64,000 nt of DNA from contig NC_085851.1 in assembly GCF_020906515.1 (NCBI RefSeq), forward strand, positions 992,001-1,056,000. Direction: 5' to 3'. The stretch's first letter is position 1, and each line of letters starts with the position of its first letter. This DNA comes from Vanrija pseudolonga (lineage: Eukaryota; Basidiomycota; Tremellomycetes; Trichosporonales; Trichosporonaceae). The notes under the pieces are model-generated. The model worked only from the letters and a program-made list of their open reading frames with translations, was not told the DNA's origin and ran no database searches. Shown here piece by piece: positions 1 to 10,948 of the stretch. The position numbers were made by a program, and so were the translations under genes.

Positions 1-302
1 TCTTACTTTCATCATCAGAGGTATGTGCATGCTGATGCTGCAAACCAACACCCCCGTCCCCTCGCACCCACCCGCGTGCCGCTGACGATCCGAGCGTGCA
101 GCGCTGTCACGGGCGGCCGGGACGTGTCAGCCCGCGTCGCCACGTCAGAGCACCGCAACGCCACGGGCATGCTCGACCGCAACGCGCGGCGGGTATTGCC
201 GTCCATCATGTTGCCGCTGCTCTGTGTTCTGCATTTATCTTTCTTTGCTTCAACTCACATCTCACCACACCCACCCACCCACTCACGCACACTCTCTAAC
301 CC

Positions 303-1551
303 ATGGCCTCACCCCACGCCCAACTCTCCGACCCTCTTTCGTCCCCCCTCAACCCCATATTCGTCGCGCTCGGCCTGCGCGGCCGCGCGCCAGAGAGCAT
401 CGCCGCGCGCGCCATGCTCCTCGCGGCGGGGCTGTACGCTATCCGCTACGTCCTCGGCGGCATCGTCACGGCGCTGGCGGCTATCGCGCTGGCGAACCTC
501 TTCCTCGCGGCTCGGGACGACTCCAAGAAGACTGGTGAGCTAGACGTCGTGTTCGAGCTGACCCCAGACACCTTCGACATCGGCACCCCCCTCACGGCCT
601 TTAGCAGACCCAGTACCCCTTGTACGTTGTCCCTTCTCGACCCCGCTGACGAAAGACACGATCGTACTCACCACCGCGGGCGACTGGCGCCCACCGTCCC
701 CCCTCGCGGCGCTCGCCGCCGCCTCATCGCCCCTCGTCACGCGCACCCCCAACCCCACCCGGCACCGACTCTGGCTCCGGGAAGTGATCACCGAGACCGA
801 GCCGCACATCGCCCACGGAAAACAGACGTACCTCATCAACGGCGACTTCGAGCTCACTCCCTGCTTCCCCGATAGCGAGGAGACCATGAAGGCGATCAAC
901 GCGTCGCCCATCTCGTCCATGGCGGTGCTCACGACGTCCAACATCCCCGCGTTCTTCAAGCAGCTCGACCTGCCCTCCCTGCGCACCCTCGACCTGTCGG
1001 AATGCGGTAACAAGCTCGCTGGGTCGAGCGCGGAGATCGCAGAGTATCTCGCCTCCCCCCGCTCCCACGGCCTCGAAACCCTCATCCTATCGCCCATCCT
1101 CCACCCCGCCGACCATGAGCACGTCCTCCGCGGCGTGTCGGCCAACGCGACCCTCACGCGCGTCTGCTTCCTCATGTGTGGGCAGTCCAAGTGCTCCCCG
1201 TGTCCGTTTGGCCTGGGCGAGCAGTATCGCTCGACACTGGAGCGCAACGCTGGCCTGACGCACCGTGTCCGCCTCGCCGGCATCCAGACTCTTGTGCCCG
1301 CGCGTGTCCTCCTCAACGCGCACGCCATCACCCCGGCTTCGGTCCCCTTTGCCCGTCTCCCCCTCGAGATTGTCCTCAACATCGTCAAGCAGTGCGCCGA
1401 CGAGCCGGACGCGCTCACCCCTGCCCAGTTCGCCAAGCTGCGCCTGTTCGCCACCGACCGGGCAAAACAGACCCTCGTCCGTGGTGGCGGAGCAAGCGAG
1501 CTCGAGTACCGGTCCCGAGTCGCCGGCTTCTACTGGGACTGGGGCGTGTAG
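303..1551 (+). CDS. F-box-like/CxC family protein, paralogue 1 (membrane-anchored variant)
   Basis: Exons 303-534, 568-621 and 656-1551 give 393 residues; both introns (33 and 34 bases) have good donors, and the first keeps the frame whether or not it is removed. Residues about 38-70 are strongly hydrophobic (one or two membrane segments), a part its paralogues lack. The rest follows the family plan seen at four other loci in the first 10 kb: a 'SPRSHGLE' block, a cysteine pair (SKCSPC), an 'LxRNxxLxxRV...ARVLLNA' block, then an F-box-like stretch from about residue 330 (LPLEIVLNIV, LTPAQFAKL, DR) and an aromatic tail ending in FYWDWGV. The F-box resemblance suggests an adaptor that recruits targets to an SCF ubiquitin ligase, but an F-box near the C-terminus is not the usual layout. 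Exon 1 could belong to another transcript; the function is unknown. Confidence 0.7.
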
Positions 1552-1597
1552 TAGTAGTAACAGTATCACCACATAGACAGACATTGCATTCGTAGCG

Positions 1598-2742
1598 CTA
1601 GCGAGGGATGCCCTGCTCCCACACGAACCCACCGGTGTCGAGCCAACGGCTCATGAGTCTTGCAAACGAGGGGCGGTTGGCGGCGGCGATGGCATTGGTG
1701 GTGTTGGCGGCTGTAGCAAGTTGCGCCAGACTGGAGCGGTCCGCAGCATGCTCGAACAGGCGGCCCCACTGGGCTGGGCTCAGTGCCATGGGGTCATCCG
1801 AGACGTATTGCAGGATGAGGTGGACGACCTCGGGAGGAAGGGAGAGGAACGTCGTCGTCGCTGGGGGTTGACGGGCCGGGGGCGTAGGTGACCACTCTGG
1901 CGAGAGGTGGGGCGTGTGTGTCGTCGTCGCGACGCGCAGCAGTGGCCCACGTCTTCTCGAACGACTGCGACTGCGCGACGCGAGACGGACCTTGGCGGCT
2001 CGCACGACTTCGCGGTATCGCTGTGTCTCGGCGATGGGGCTAGCAGCGGCAAGGAGGAGCACGCGCGCGGGCAGGAGTGCTTGGGCGAAGGCGGCGTGGC
2101 AGCGCAAGCGGAGGCGGCGGTTGCGCGCGAGCAGGCTCCCCAGCGCGTGGACGCCTTCCTCCCCCTCTTCTGCTGATCGACTCACACGCACCCAGCTCCA
2201 GCACTGGCAGGAGCGCAGAACGGAGCACCCAGGATCGACGCAGAATGTCGTCAGCGTCGTGTTGGCCGCCAGCCGCGCCGCGGTTTGAGCGTAGTCGCCG
2301 TCCGTGAACCCGCAGAGCGAGGTACGCGCCGTCGTCACGCCGCTCGACGCGAGGAGCTCCCACGCGGACGGCACCTCGAGTATGTCCTGTACGGTCAGTG
2401 TGCGGAGCGCGGCGGTGCGCAGGCCGCCGAGCGGCGGGCGGCGGAAGAGGTGTCGCGTTGCCGCAGAGTGGGACGGGAAGGACAAGCTGAAGGACACTGG
2501 CGGCGCGAGACAGGCGAGGAAGGCGTCGAAGGCGGCGTCGGACTCCTCGTGGTCTTTCTGCTGTGAGTATGTCTCGCAGGAAGAGGACTCACCCCACCCC
2601 AGTCGAGCGAGACCCGCACCTCCTTCCTTCCCGCGACGACACGCACCCCGTCGACCTCCCGCGCGAAGGCCCGCAGCGCCGCTAGTGGGTTTGGTTCGCC
2701 CGCAGGCGCTGGGGGGAAGGTGAGGCGGACTTCCATGTCCAT
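1598..2742 (-). CDS. F-box-like/CxC family protein, paralogue 2
   Basis: Exons 2742-2593 and 2560-1598 (intron 32 bases) give 370 residues. It is convergent with paralogue 1; the two stop codons are about 50 bases apart. Visible parts are an N-terminal block with LTFPPAP and PNPLAAL, a cysteine-rich SCQCW motif in the middle, the 'LARNRRL...ALLPARVLLLA' block, an Arg/Ser-rich run, the F-box-like segment from about residue 290 (LPPEVVHLIL, DDPMALSPAQWGRL, DR), and the tail GGFVWEQGIPR. The start is the methionine that opens the conserved N-terminal block. No annotated family could be recognised beyond the F-box resemblance. The Ser/Arg stretch is unique to this copy. Confidence 0.78.
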
Positions 2743-2788
2743 TGTGAGTGTGTGAGCTTGGGTGGAGCGGTTGAGCAACGCGTTAGGT

Positions 2789-2815
2789 AGTCAGTCAGTC
2801 AGTCAGTCAGTCAGT
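2789..2815. repeat. AGTC tetranucleotide microsatellite
   Basis: About six and a half uninterrupted copies of AGTC lie just upstream of the start of paralogue 2. It could vary in length between strains; no coding role is seen. Confidence 0.9.
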
Positions 2816-3480
2816 GTTAGTCACGGCTGGCTCGAGCTGGCGTGCCCGGTGCGTGCGGAGGGCGTGTGCCGATCAGACAGAGACGCATGGCGAGTCGGAC
2901 GCCTGCGCCCCGGCGTGTGTCGCTGGATGGGGCGGGACGCAATGGCGTCAAACGTTGAACGTCGAACTCGACCTCGACAGCGTAGTGTACGTTGTGTAGA
3001 TGCGGCGTTGAAGTCGAATGTGTCGAGTGTAAGACCGCCGCCGCCGCAGTTGCTGCGCGGCATGGGTGATCGACACTCCTGAGCCCCGCAGCGATGCCAA
3101 GACTTTGGACCTGTTCCATTTGTGATTGCGACCAAGTAAACGCGACGCGACTAGTACACAAACACCGGCACCGCATGCTGCATGTTTGTGCATCAAGTGC
3201 CAACGTGCAACTCCTCGGTCAGCATGTCCATGCATTGTCAGCGCCGGCGTTTGCTCAGCAGGCGGTGCCGAGGCCTCGGACACTAACCCGGCACCGCCAG
3301 TGGCACGCAGCGCCGCCGACGTCCGTCCAGCTCGCCCTGCTGCGCACAGCCTCCCGCATATGTGGCTCGCTGCACCCCGCCAATAGTGGTCTCTACACCA
3401 CTTCGTGCGCAGGCGAAACACGCCTTGCCGCAGCGGCCGCAGCTGCTGCGAGGTGCCAGCACTACGTGCTGGGGAAGCCT
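2816..3480. other. Intergenic, no supported gene
   Basis: Only short frames without family resemblance or convincing splice structure occur here. The stretch separates the divergent starts of paralogue 2 and the WW-domain gene and probably holds both promoters. Confidence 0.6.
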
Positions 3481-3486
3481 TATAAC
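3481..3486 (+). promoter_or_regulatory. TATA-like element of the WW-domain gene
   Basis: TATAAC lies about 56 bases before the start codon at 3542, followed by pyrimidine-rich sequence (CTCACCTACCTCCTCTCCC) typical of fungal start regions. This is inference from position and sequence only. Confidence 0.45.
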
Positions 3487-3541
3487 ACGACGACGCCTCG
3501 CCCCAGGACAGTCACTCACCTACCTCCTCTCCCAACTCACC

Positions 3542-4366
3542 ATGTCCTCCGGCCCAGTGTCAGACCCCTCGCTCCCAGCCCCATGGTACGTCTGACCCTC
3601 TGTCAACGCTCACACCCAGGCTCAAGCAGTGGGACGCCAACTACAACGCTTGGTACTACATCAACCCGTCGACCAACCCCGCCACCATCACGTGGGAGCC
3701 GCCGACCGGCGCGCCAGGCGGCGGACAGGCAGCGTCGTACCTCAACGCCGGCGCTACCGGTGACGCAAATGGCGCCGCGGACGGCGAGCGCGGGTGGAAG
3801 ACGAACGCTGCGCTCGGCGCCGTCGGCGGTGTTGGGCTCGGCAAGCTCTTCGGCGGCAAGGACGACACGGCCCAGCAGCAGCAACAGCAGCAGTACAACA
3901 ACGGCTACGCGCCCCCGCCCCCGCAGCAGCAAGAGTCGAGCGGGCCAGGCTTCGGTACCGGCCTCGCGACGGGCGCTGCTGCCGGCGTAGGCGGCACCCT
4001 GCTCACCCAGTTCCTCCTTGTGCGTAGTCTGCCTAGATGCCACTGACGCCCGCCCAGGGCAAGAAGAACGAGCACGACGAGAAGAAGGAGTGGGAGAAGA
4101 TGCAGGCTCAGCAGGCGGCGTACGGCGGCGGCGGCCGACCGGGAGGACACGGCGGGCACGGTAACTGGGGCCCGCCTTCTGGTGGGCCGCCACCCCGCTT
4201 CCAACAGCAGCACGGCGGCCCGCATGGTGGCCCGCCCCACGGTGGTGGCGGCTTCGGTAGGCCCAGTGGCGGGCCGCCTGGCCACGGTGGTCCCGGTGGC
4301 CATGGAGGTGGCGGACCTGGGGGTGGTCGGGGTGGCCATGGGGGCGGCCACGGCGGGCGCTGGTAG
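3542..4366 (+). CDS. WW-domain protein with Gln and Gly/His-rich tail
   Basis: Exons 3542-3585, 3620-4019 and 4058-4366 give 250 residues. Residues 12-43 form a WW domain: first Trp at 15, the YY pair at 27-28, second Trp at 40 followed by EPP. The domain is at the very N-terminus and is split by intron 1 in the codon of its first Trp. It is followed by an Ala/Gly segment, a poly-Gln run and PPPPQQQ, a hydrophobic Gly/Ala stretch (about 120-148), a charged KKNEHDEKKEWEK helix, and a C-terminal third made almost only of Gly, Pro and His. WW domains bind proline-rich peptides; low-complexity tails of this kind often favour condensate or membrane-adaptor roles. The precise function cannot be told. 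Confidence 0.82.
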
Positions 4367-4939
4367 TCGGCTCGGTTTACACATGCAAGTGTTGCTTCTT
4401 GGGTCGGCAACGTCGCGCCAGTCAGACCTTCGGCGATGCTCACGCAGTTGCGGTATGACACTACCCTCTTGTCTGGCAATCTGGCACCTGGGACGCGCGG
4501 TTGATTTGTTTTTGCGGTGATGTCATGGTGCCAGTTGACACGAGTTGACGGCGCGTCTTTCCTCGCCTTCCTCGTCTTCCTCGTCTTCCCCCGTCATCGT
4601 GGTCACCAGTGTCGCTGTCACTGAGGCTTTTGGTGCCGTCGTGATCGTCGTCTTCACTGTCACCAACTTTTATTTCTTGCTCAACTCGTCGCCTTCTTTC
4701 CATCACCACGACTCTTCACTCTCTCTCTCTCTCTCTGCTCAAACGACTGGAAGTCATCATCCACTCTCACCTCCCCTTCTCACTTGACTCACCTCACCAT
4801 TCCTTACACCACACCCCTCCTTCTCCTCTCACCCCAAGTCTCACATCACTCGTTCTACTCACGTTCTCTGCCTTCCCTCTCACACACACACTTACCCCTT
4901 CCCCACTTATTGCCCATTATCCAATCGCCCGACTCCGTC

Positions 4940-6279
4940 ATGCCCGCAAACACATCGGTGCTCGGCAAAAGTGAGATCTCCTACGGTCACCAGTGTCACT
5001 CGCTCACAACACAGTCCGGGTCAAACTCGCCATCGAGGCGTCGAATGAGAAGCTGCTCTGGCCGTCCCTCGACGAGGTGAAAGACGAGGACGACGACGAC
5101 GGCGTGCGGTTCTCCGACGGCACCTCTTTCAAGCTTGAGGAAGGCAAGTCCATCAATGGACGCACAGTCTTTGAAGGAGATGGCCACCTCAAGGAAGTAA
5201 GCTCCTGCCGCAATCAGTGGCTGACGCTCTAGAACGACTTCGTCCACAGCTTCCCTCGCTTCCTCGACCGGAAGATGATGAAGGTCCTTACCATCCAGGT
5301 CTCGCGCCACGTCGCGCGGTGGCACTCGAACTTGGCAGACGCCAACACGGCCGTGCTCCGTGCCTGGCTTGATGACTTCACTGTCGATGGAATCCCGCCA
5401 GGAGCACACACTCTTTGCGTCCGTGGTGAACTCGACAAGTGGGCACTCGGCGACTTCCTCCGCAGCTCGCGTTCAGACGGCCTCCATGTGCTCCAGACCG
5501 ACGGCGGCAACGGCCGCGCCAAGTTCATTCCCGGCCACTACCTCCAAGAGGTTGTCGAGGCCCTCGAGAACTCGAACACGTCGCTCACTGTTTTCTGCGA
5601 GGTCCTCGACCCCCAGCAAGTCGCCCGCACTGTGGCCGTGAACCCCCCATACAGCTGGCCTCGGGCCCGCGAGGTGACGACGACTCCGGCACATGGCGAC
5701 AACTGCACTTGCTGGAAGGACACTGTCTACTCACAGGGACGCACCCGTATCGTGCGTCGCCTCAAGAAACTCCTGGAACGGAACAAGGAGCTCAACAATC
5801 GTGTCAAGTGTGCGGTCGCCGACGTCCTTATACCCGCGCGCGTGCTGCTGTACGCCAAGAGCCAGCCGGTCCCGATGGTGTGGAAGTGGAACTGGCGTTG
5901 GTCGGCGGGCCTCTGGGATGAGAAGAGGCAGTGGAAGGCCAAGCGAGTGAAGCAGAACAAGACGGCACCAGCCTCCAGCAGCCTCCCGACTCCCAGCCCC
6001 CTGACCAAGCTCCCCGCCGAAGTCCTGGAGCGCATCATCAAGTATACTGCGGACGACGCCGAAGCCCTCACCACCGACCAGTGGTGCCGCTTTATGCGCT
6101 GTGTGCGCGATCGCGACGCGTTCCGGTCCCAATCGCGGGCAACTGCTGACTTTGAGGGCCCGGAATTCGCGGTCACCATGGACGAGTGGCTTCACAATGG
6201 CAAGATGTGGTGGGACCGCGGTGTTCCGCCGGCCGAGACGCCCCCTGCCAAGAGGCGCAAGGTTGCCGGCGGCGAGTAG
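4940..6279 (+). CDS. F-box-like/CxC family protein, paralogue 3
   Basis: Exons 4940-4970, 5015-5196 and 5233-6279 give 419 residues. The family blocks are present: a CTC motif (DNCTCW), 'LLERNKELNNRV...VLIPARVLLYA', the F-box-like stretch from about residue 330 (LPAEVLERII, DDAEALTTDQW, DRDAF) and a tail with KMWWDRGVP. This copy continues past the tail with PPAKRRKV, a good match to a monopartite nuclear localisation signal. A CT-rich tract at about 4716-4930 precedes the start. The acidic N-terminal segment (DEDDDDG) is unlike the other copies. Confidence 0.8.
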
Positions 6280-7101
6280 AGGGGACGTCAGGACGGTATT
6301 GGGGGTTGTAGTAGCACGAGACACGGCAAAACAATAGGTGAGTTGCCCCGTTCAAGCTGTGCACGTTGATTGACAGCGAAGTTGTTCAGAAGCAGTATGC
6401 ATGGCCCGGTCAAAGTCCACGACGCCTCCAGCGCCTCGAGCGCCGCATCCTGTCAATCCACGTGAGCAGGCCGAGCAGGACGATCACGTTCACCGTTGTT
6501 TGGTCCCTCCATTCCAGCAGGACCCTGACGTCAGCCCTCGCCTCGCACTGTTCGACGGACAATCTCTCGCAGCTGACCTGCGTACCTTCTTTTTCACTGA
6601 CCGCACCCCTTCGTGCGCCGCTGGCCTCGGCCGGTCTGGCTCTCAGTCTTATCTTGGTGGAGCAGTGGCCTTGACCCTGTGGCGCGTGCTCCACTGGCTT
6701 TCCAAACGTGTTCACCCTTCGCTCACAATGCCGTCGGACTGACCGCCGCGGCCGTCTTTTGTCTCTCGAGTCGAGGTCAGTGCATCGAGTCGACATGATA
6801 CGCAAGTCGGTACCATCGTGCATGGCGCGAACACGAGGGGGCAGTGGGTGGATGATACGCACGATCGGGCTATCCAGACGCCGACTCGGGCCGCTCCGCA
6901 TACTGGCCGCGAATGGCGCCAACAGGCGCCTTATCGTTCACGCTCCTCTCGGTGTGACGTCGCTCGGACAGAACCACTCCGGGGGTTCAATTAAGGTCGA
7001 TTGTGTTCATAAAAGTCCAGAATGGCAGCAGTGGCGTCGAGCACCACACCCAGAACATCATCACTCCATCGTAGACCAACCCACCTGCGCACGCGACCAC
7101 A
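6280..7101. other. Intergenic, no supported gene
   Basis: A 113-codon frame at 6401-6742 (plus) and a 170-codon frame at 6410-6922 (minus) overlap each other. Neither shows a recognisable domain or family blocks, so neither is called. Confidence 0.5.
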
Positions 7102-8228
7102 ATGGCTGCCACAAGAGGCCCGATCCCAGTCCGCTGCCAAGGTGAGTGCCCCCAATGTCTCTACAGAGCCCAGGCTGATGTCACCACCAGCGGACTGTTT
7201 CAACATGTGCCTTACGCGCCAGACCGACAAATTTCACTGGAGCAAGCGCGGCGTAGGCAAGGAGAAGGAACGCGACCCCGACCCAGTCGCGCCCCTCAAG
7301 CTGCTCGCGCTCGAGTCGGCCAGTCTGCTCGCCGACGAGGGCGAGAAGGAGTTCTGGCACCCAGGGCCACCAATCCGCATCTTCACAGCAGGATGGAGCA
7401 ATGTGAGTGGCGAGGCGCCAAGCTGTCGCTGACGGCCCACAGCTCGACGAGTTCGAAGTCATCATGCAGCGTCTCAACGCCTCGCGCATCGACCGCATCC
7501 TTATCAACCCATCTGCACGGGCCCTCGAGTCGCTGTTTGACCGGCTCGCAGTCCCCCAGCTGCGCGTGCTCGACTTCACCGGCCCCTACCTGCCATGCGA
7601 GGTCGTGCCCGCGCTCGTCGACTTTCTGCGCTCGCCACGCTCCCACGGGCTCGAGTACCTCATCGTGCCGACCGCCAACCGCTCGCCACTGGCCCACTTC
7701 AGCGCCATCATCCAGGCCCTAACCGAGGGCAACGTGACGCTCAAGGTCGTCTGCGACCGGTCGTGCGGGTTCGAAGACTACCCTCCCGTCAACTGCACGT
7801 GCGCCCAGCGCCGCTTCAAGAAGCAAGAGCACTGTATGGTGGCACGGCAGACACGCGCGTTCAACGAGGTGCTGGATAGAAACAAGCACCTCACGGAGCG
7901 GGTACGCCGAGGCGCGCTGTCGTCGCTCGTCGCCGCGCGCATCCTCTATCATGCGCGGCCAGCAGACTCGGGGCCATGTCCAATCATGGACCTGCCCTCC
8001 GAGGTCCTGCAAAACATTGCATGGTTCGCGTCGCACGACCCCGAGCCCACACTGTCCGAGTCGCAGTTCTTCAAGATCAACAAGCACGCGAGCGACCGCG
8101 ACTCGATAGCTCCGATGGCGCGGATTTTCAACGACGCCGCGGCCGAGGGACCTGGCAAGCTCGCGTCTGCGCGCGACGAGTGGCTCGCGAACGGCGGGTT
8201 CTGGTGGGAGGGAGGAGCGCCCAAGTAG
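7102..8228 (+). CDS. F-box-like/CxC family protein, paralogue 4
   Basis: Exons 7102-7141, 7191-7402 and 7443-8228 give 345 residues. The first intron is taken as 49 bases; a 25-base alternative ending at 7166 stays in frame but is implausibly short. Family blocks: 'LRSPRSHGLEYLI', the NCTCAQ cysteine pair, 'LDRNKHLTERV...LVAARILYHA', the F-box-like segment from about residue 266 (LPSEVLQNIAWFA, LSESQFFKI, DRDS), and the tail GGFWWEGGAPK. The shared 'SPRSHGLE' block ties this copy most closely to paralogue 1. Confidence 0.8.
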
Positions 8229-8527
8229 AGTAGAGCGGTAGAGTGCCTGTGTCGTCGTCGGATGCGTCGTGTTGTGTGCCATAAGTAATGTATTGTATCA
8301 CCGCAGGGGTGGAGTGGAGCAGAGTGGGGCTTTCGCCGCGGCGGCCGTCGAGCCGTCGCCAAGAAAGCGATCGAGTGTCCCCAAAGGCGAATGCCGAGTG
8401 GAGGTGGGCCATCGGCTAAGCGAGGAGTTTTGATCAGCAGCAACCTGCTCCAGCGAGCCAGATAGCTCCGGCTTTATCTCCATCCCCATCCTCCTCCACA
8501 CCATCACATTCTACAGAGGATGGGACC

Positions 8528-9661
8528 ATGGCCAGCCCGGATACGGACCCCGGTAACGATAGCGACAGCGACGACAGCGCGTCGTCCACGCACGGTAAGT
8601 GGTGCGATAGCGACCGGCACTAACACGCACAGTGTACCACCTGTACTTGACGGCGACTGGCCCAATCCCAGGGCTCGACTGGGCCGGGCGCGGCGCGCCG
8701 CCATCACAGGATGGCGACGACGACCTCGCACCGCTGTGGGACGCGCTAGGCGACTCGGGGCATATCTGGGACCGGTCGTCGACTTGGGTGCCCGTGCGGT
8801 CCAGTATCGAGGCGGCTATCGACTGGTCGAGCGTGAGTTGCCGAGTGCCGAGGCGCAATCCGCGAGCCGCAGCAGCCCAACTGATATCCGCAGCCGGCCG
8901 AGCTCGCGCCGCTCCTCGATGCGCTCTCGCGCTCCCGCGTCGCCTGTCTCAAGCTGTACTCGCAAGCGCCCCCGGAGCCGACCGACGCGCTGCTGGTCGC
9001 CCTCCTGCCGCTGCTACCCCCCGACGTCCGCTTCCTCCAGCTACACGTCAACCTCTCCGTGGCCGCCGTGTTCCGGCTGCACCAGTTCCTCGTGGACGAC
9101 GCGCGCGCCCATAGCGTAGAGTACCTCGCGCTCGAGGGGTACGCGTTCAGCACGCTCCTGCAGCACGATGTGCGTGGGCTGCGGGAAGCGAACGGCGCGC
9201 TCCGCCGCGTGTGCCATGAGAACTGGCATGTGCCGCGCTTTCTCTGGCCCGGGCCGTGTCTGTGCCATGTGGGCAGTCGCGTCGGGACAAAGATCACGCG
9301 GTCCAACTTTGTGCGTTATCTCGAGGACAACGCCGGCGCGACGGCCGACCTGCGGCGCGGCGTGATGCGCACGCTGGCCACGGGGCGCGTGGTGCTCCGC
9401 GGCAAGACACGCGACGGCTCGACGTCGGCCCACCTCACCCGCCTCCCGCGCGAGCTGCAGCTCCACATTCTCCACTTGGCCGCCGACGCGGGCATGACCC
9501 GCCCGCAGGTCGCCCGCGCGCTGCAGCACGCCGCCGACGCGGAGCGCTTCAAGGCCGTCGCGCGGGTCATGCGCACCGCCCGCGCGGACGGCGGCATGCG
9601 CGCGCTCGCGAGCGCGTGGGCCGAGTGGCTCGGCAACGGGGGGTTCTGGCCCGGCGTGTGA
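8528..9661 (+). CDS. F-box-like/CxC family protein, paralogue 5
   Basis: Exons 8528-8594, 8633-8832 and 8894-9661 give 344 residues. The chosen start opens an acidic Ser/Asp-rich N-terminus; an ATG at 8520 lies in another frame. The middle has a leucine-rich segment (LLVALLPLLPPDVRFLQL) and a CLC motif within GPCLCHVG. The F-box-like stretch starts near residue 271 (LPRELQLHIL), is shortened compared with the other copies, and is followed by the tail NGGFWPGV. It is the most divergent copy of the five. Confidence 0.76.
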
Positions 9662-9996
9662 GGCGGCTGTAGAAGGGCAGCAGTCGCTCGACGACAAGGG
9701 CAGGTAGGCTGGTGGGTGGATCCTAGCCTAACGGCAGCATTGCATAGCGCATATCCGTTGTAAGCATGTATATGGGCATTGGGCATCGGTCGCCGGGGCC
9801 TGGGTGGGGCCGGTACGTGATGCCTCGTCCCTCGCAACAGGTGTATGGGGCGGCTCTGCAGACGGCCTCCCACGCCTGCGACCCAGTCTCCCAAGCTTCT
9901 CTCTCTCCGTGCGCCGACCCAGCCGCAACACAACGACTGTATACATCACGACGACTATAAACTGTCCTTTTCAGGCATATGGGGCCGCCTCTGCGC

Positions 9997-10881
9997 TTAC
10001 GCGGGCGTAGCTCCGGGGTCGGCAGCGGGGTCGGCGCCGCCCGAGGGGATCGAGCTGGGGCCGCTGGGGCCGCCGCTCTCGCTGGTGCCGTCGGCACCGT
10101 TGGCGCCACTGGAGCCGTTGGCGCCGTCAGAGCCCTGGCCGGCGTCAGAGCCAGCGCCGCCGCTGTTGGACGGGTCGGCGGCGGGGTCGGGGCCGCTGCT
10201 GCTCGGCGAGGGAGTGGGCTCGGCGGCGGTAGGCGAGGCCGAGGCCTCGGCGGGGGTCTCGGCCGCAGCCGGGGCGGGCGAGGGCGCGGCCGACTCGGCG
10301 GCAGGCGTGTTGCCGCTGCCGGCGTTGTTTCCGGGGTCGGCGGCGGGGTCAGCGCCGCCGGACGCGGGGGCGGGGGTCGGGGCCGGCGCGGGCGCCTGGC
10401 TCTCCTTGGGCGCGTCGCCGGCGTTGCCGGCGTTGGGGGCCGGCGTGGGGTCCGTCTTGGGAGGAGGCGCCGACGACTTGTGGCCGCCGCCCCACCACGA
10501 GGGCCAGAACCAGCCGCCCCAGCCGCCCCAGCCGCCGACGACGACAGTCTGCGGCTTGACGACGTCGGTGCACGTCCACGTGTGCGTCGCCTTGTCGCCC
10601 TCGCCGTTGGTCACCCAGTTGCACTGGCGGTAGGTGGCGGTGACGACCTTGGTCTCGGGGGGAGGAGGCGGGGGAGGGGGCGACCACGACGGGTGCTCCC
10701 ACTTCCAGGTGGGGCGCGGGATGGGCTGGTACGTGTAGACGACGGTCTTGACGACGGGCGGGGGAGGGTTGCCGCCGTCGCCGCCACCGCCGGCAGCGCC
10801 ACCACCGCTGTTGTCCTGCGGGAGGGGCGCGCCGTTGACGGCGAGGAGCGAGACGAGGGCGAGGGTGAGCTCGAGCTTCAT
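9997..10881 (-). CDS. Secreted Pro/Gly/Ala-rich protein
   Basis: One exon, 294 residues. An N-terminal signal peptide is clear (MKLELTLALVSLLAVNGAPL) and is followed by poly-Gly, a PPPP-flanked segment with KTVVYTYQPIPRPTWKWEHP, a Trp/Gly-rich stretch (VGGWGGWGGWFWPSWWGGG), and a long low-complexity C-terminus in which GADPAADPG recurs. A single Cys pair (QCNW and TWTC) brackets the only globular-looking part. No catalytic domain is seen. A cell-surface or extracellular structural role is inferred from composition. Reading frames on the other strand here are compositional shadows. Confidence 0.8.
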   Translation of the reverse strand: MKLELTLALVSLLAVNGAPLPQDNSGGGAAGGGGDGGNPPPPVVKTVVYTYQPIPRPTWKWEHPSWSPPPPPPPPETKVVTATYRQCNWVTNGEGDKATHTWTCTDVVKPQTVVVGGWGGWGGWFWPSWWGGGHKSSAPPPKTDPTPAPNAGNAGDAPKESQAPAPAPTPAPASGGADPAADPGNNAGSGNTPAAESAAPSPAPAAAETPAEASASPTAAEPTPSPSSSGPDPAADPSNSGGAGSDAGQGSDGANGSSGANGADGTSESGGPSGPSSIPSGGADPAADPGATPA

Positions 10882-10942
10882 TGTGACCGGCCGGGGGGGA
10901 CTTGGTTGGGGGGACTCGGTGCTGTGTGAGAAAGAAGCGGGC

Positions 10943-10948
10943 TTTATA
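10943..10948 (-). promoter_or_regulatory. TATA box of the secreted Pro/Gly-rich protein gene
   Basis: On the minus strand TATAAA lies about 62 bases upstream of the ATG at 10881, with a C-rich leader between them. Confidence 0.6.

Noticed and set aside
3094-3990. A 298-codon plus-strand frame
   Set aside because: It overlaps the WW-domain gene out of frame and lacks any domain.
9979-10929. Long plus-strand frames opposite the Pro/Gly-rich secreted gene
   Set aside because: Composition shadows of a GC-rich repeat gene; no domain and the minus strand has a clear signal peptide and TATA box.
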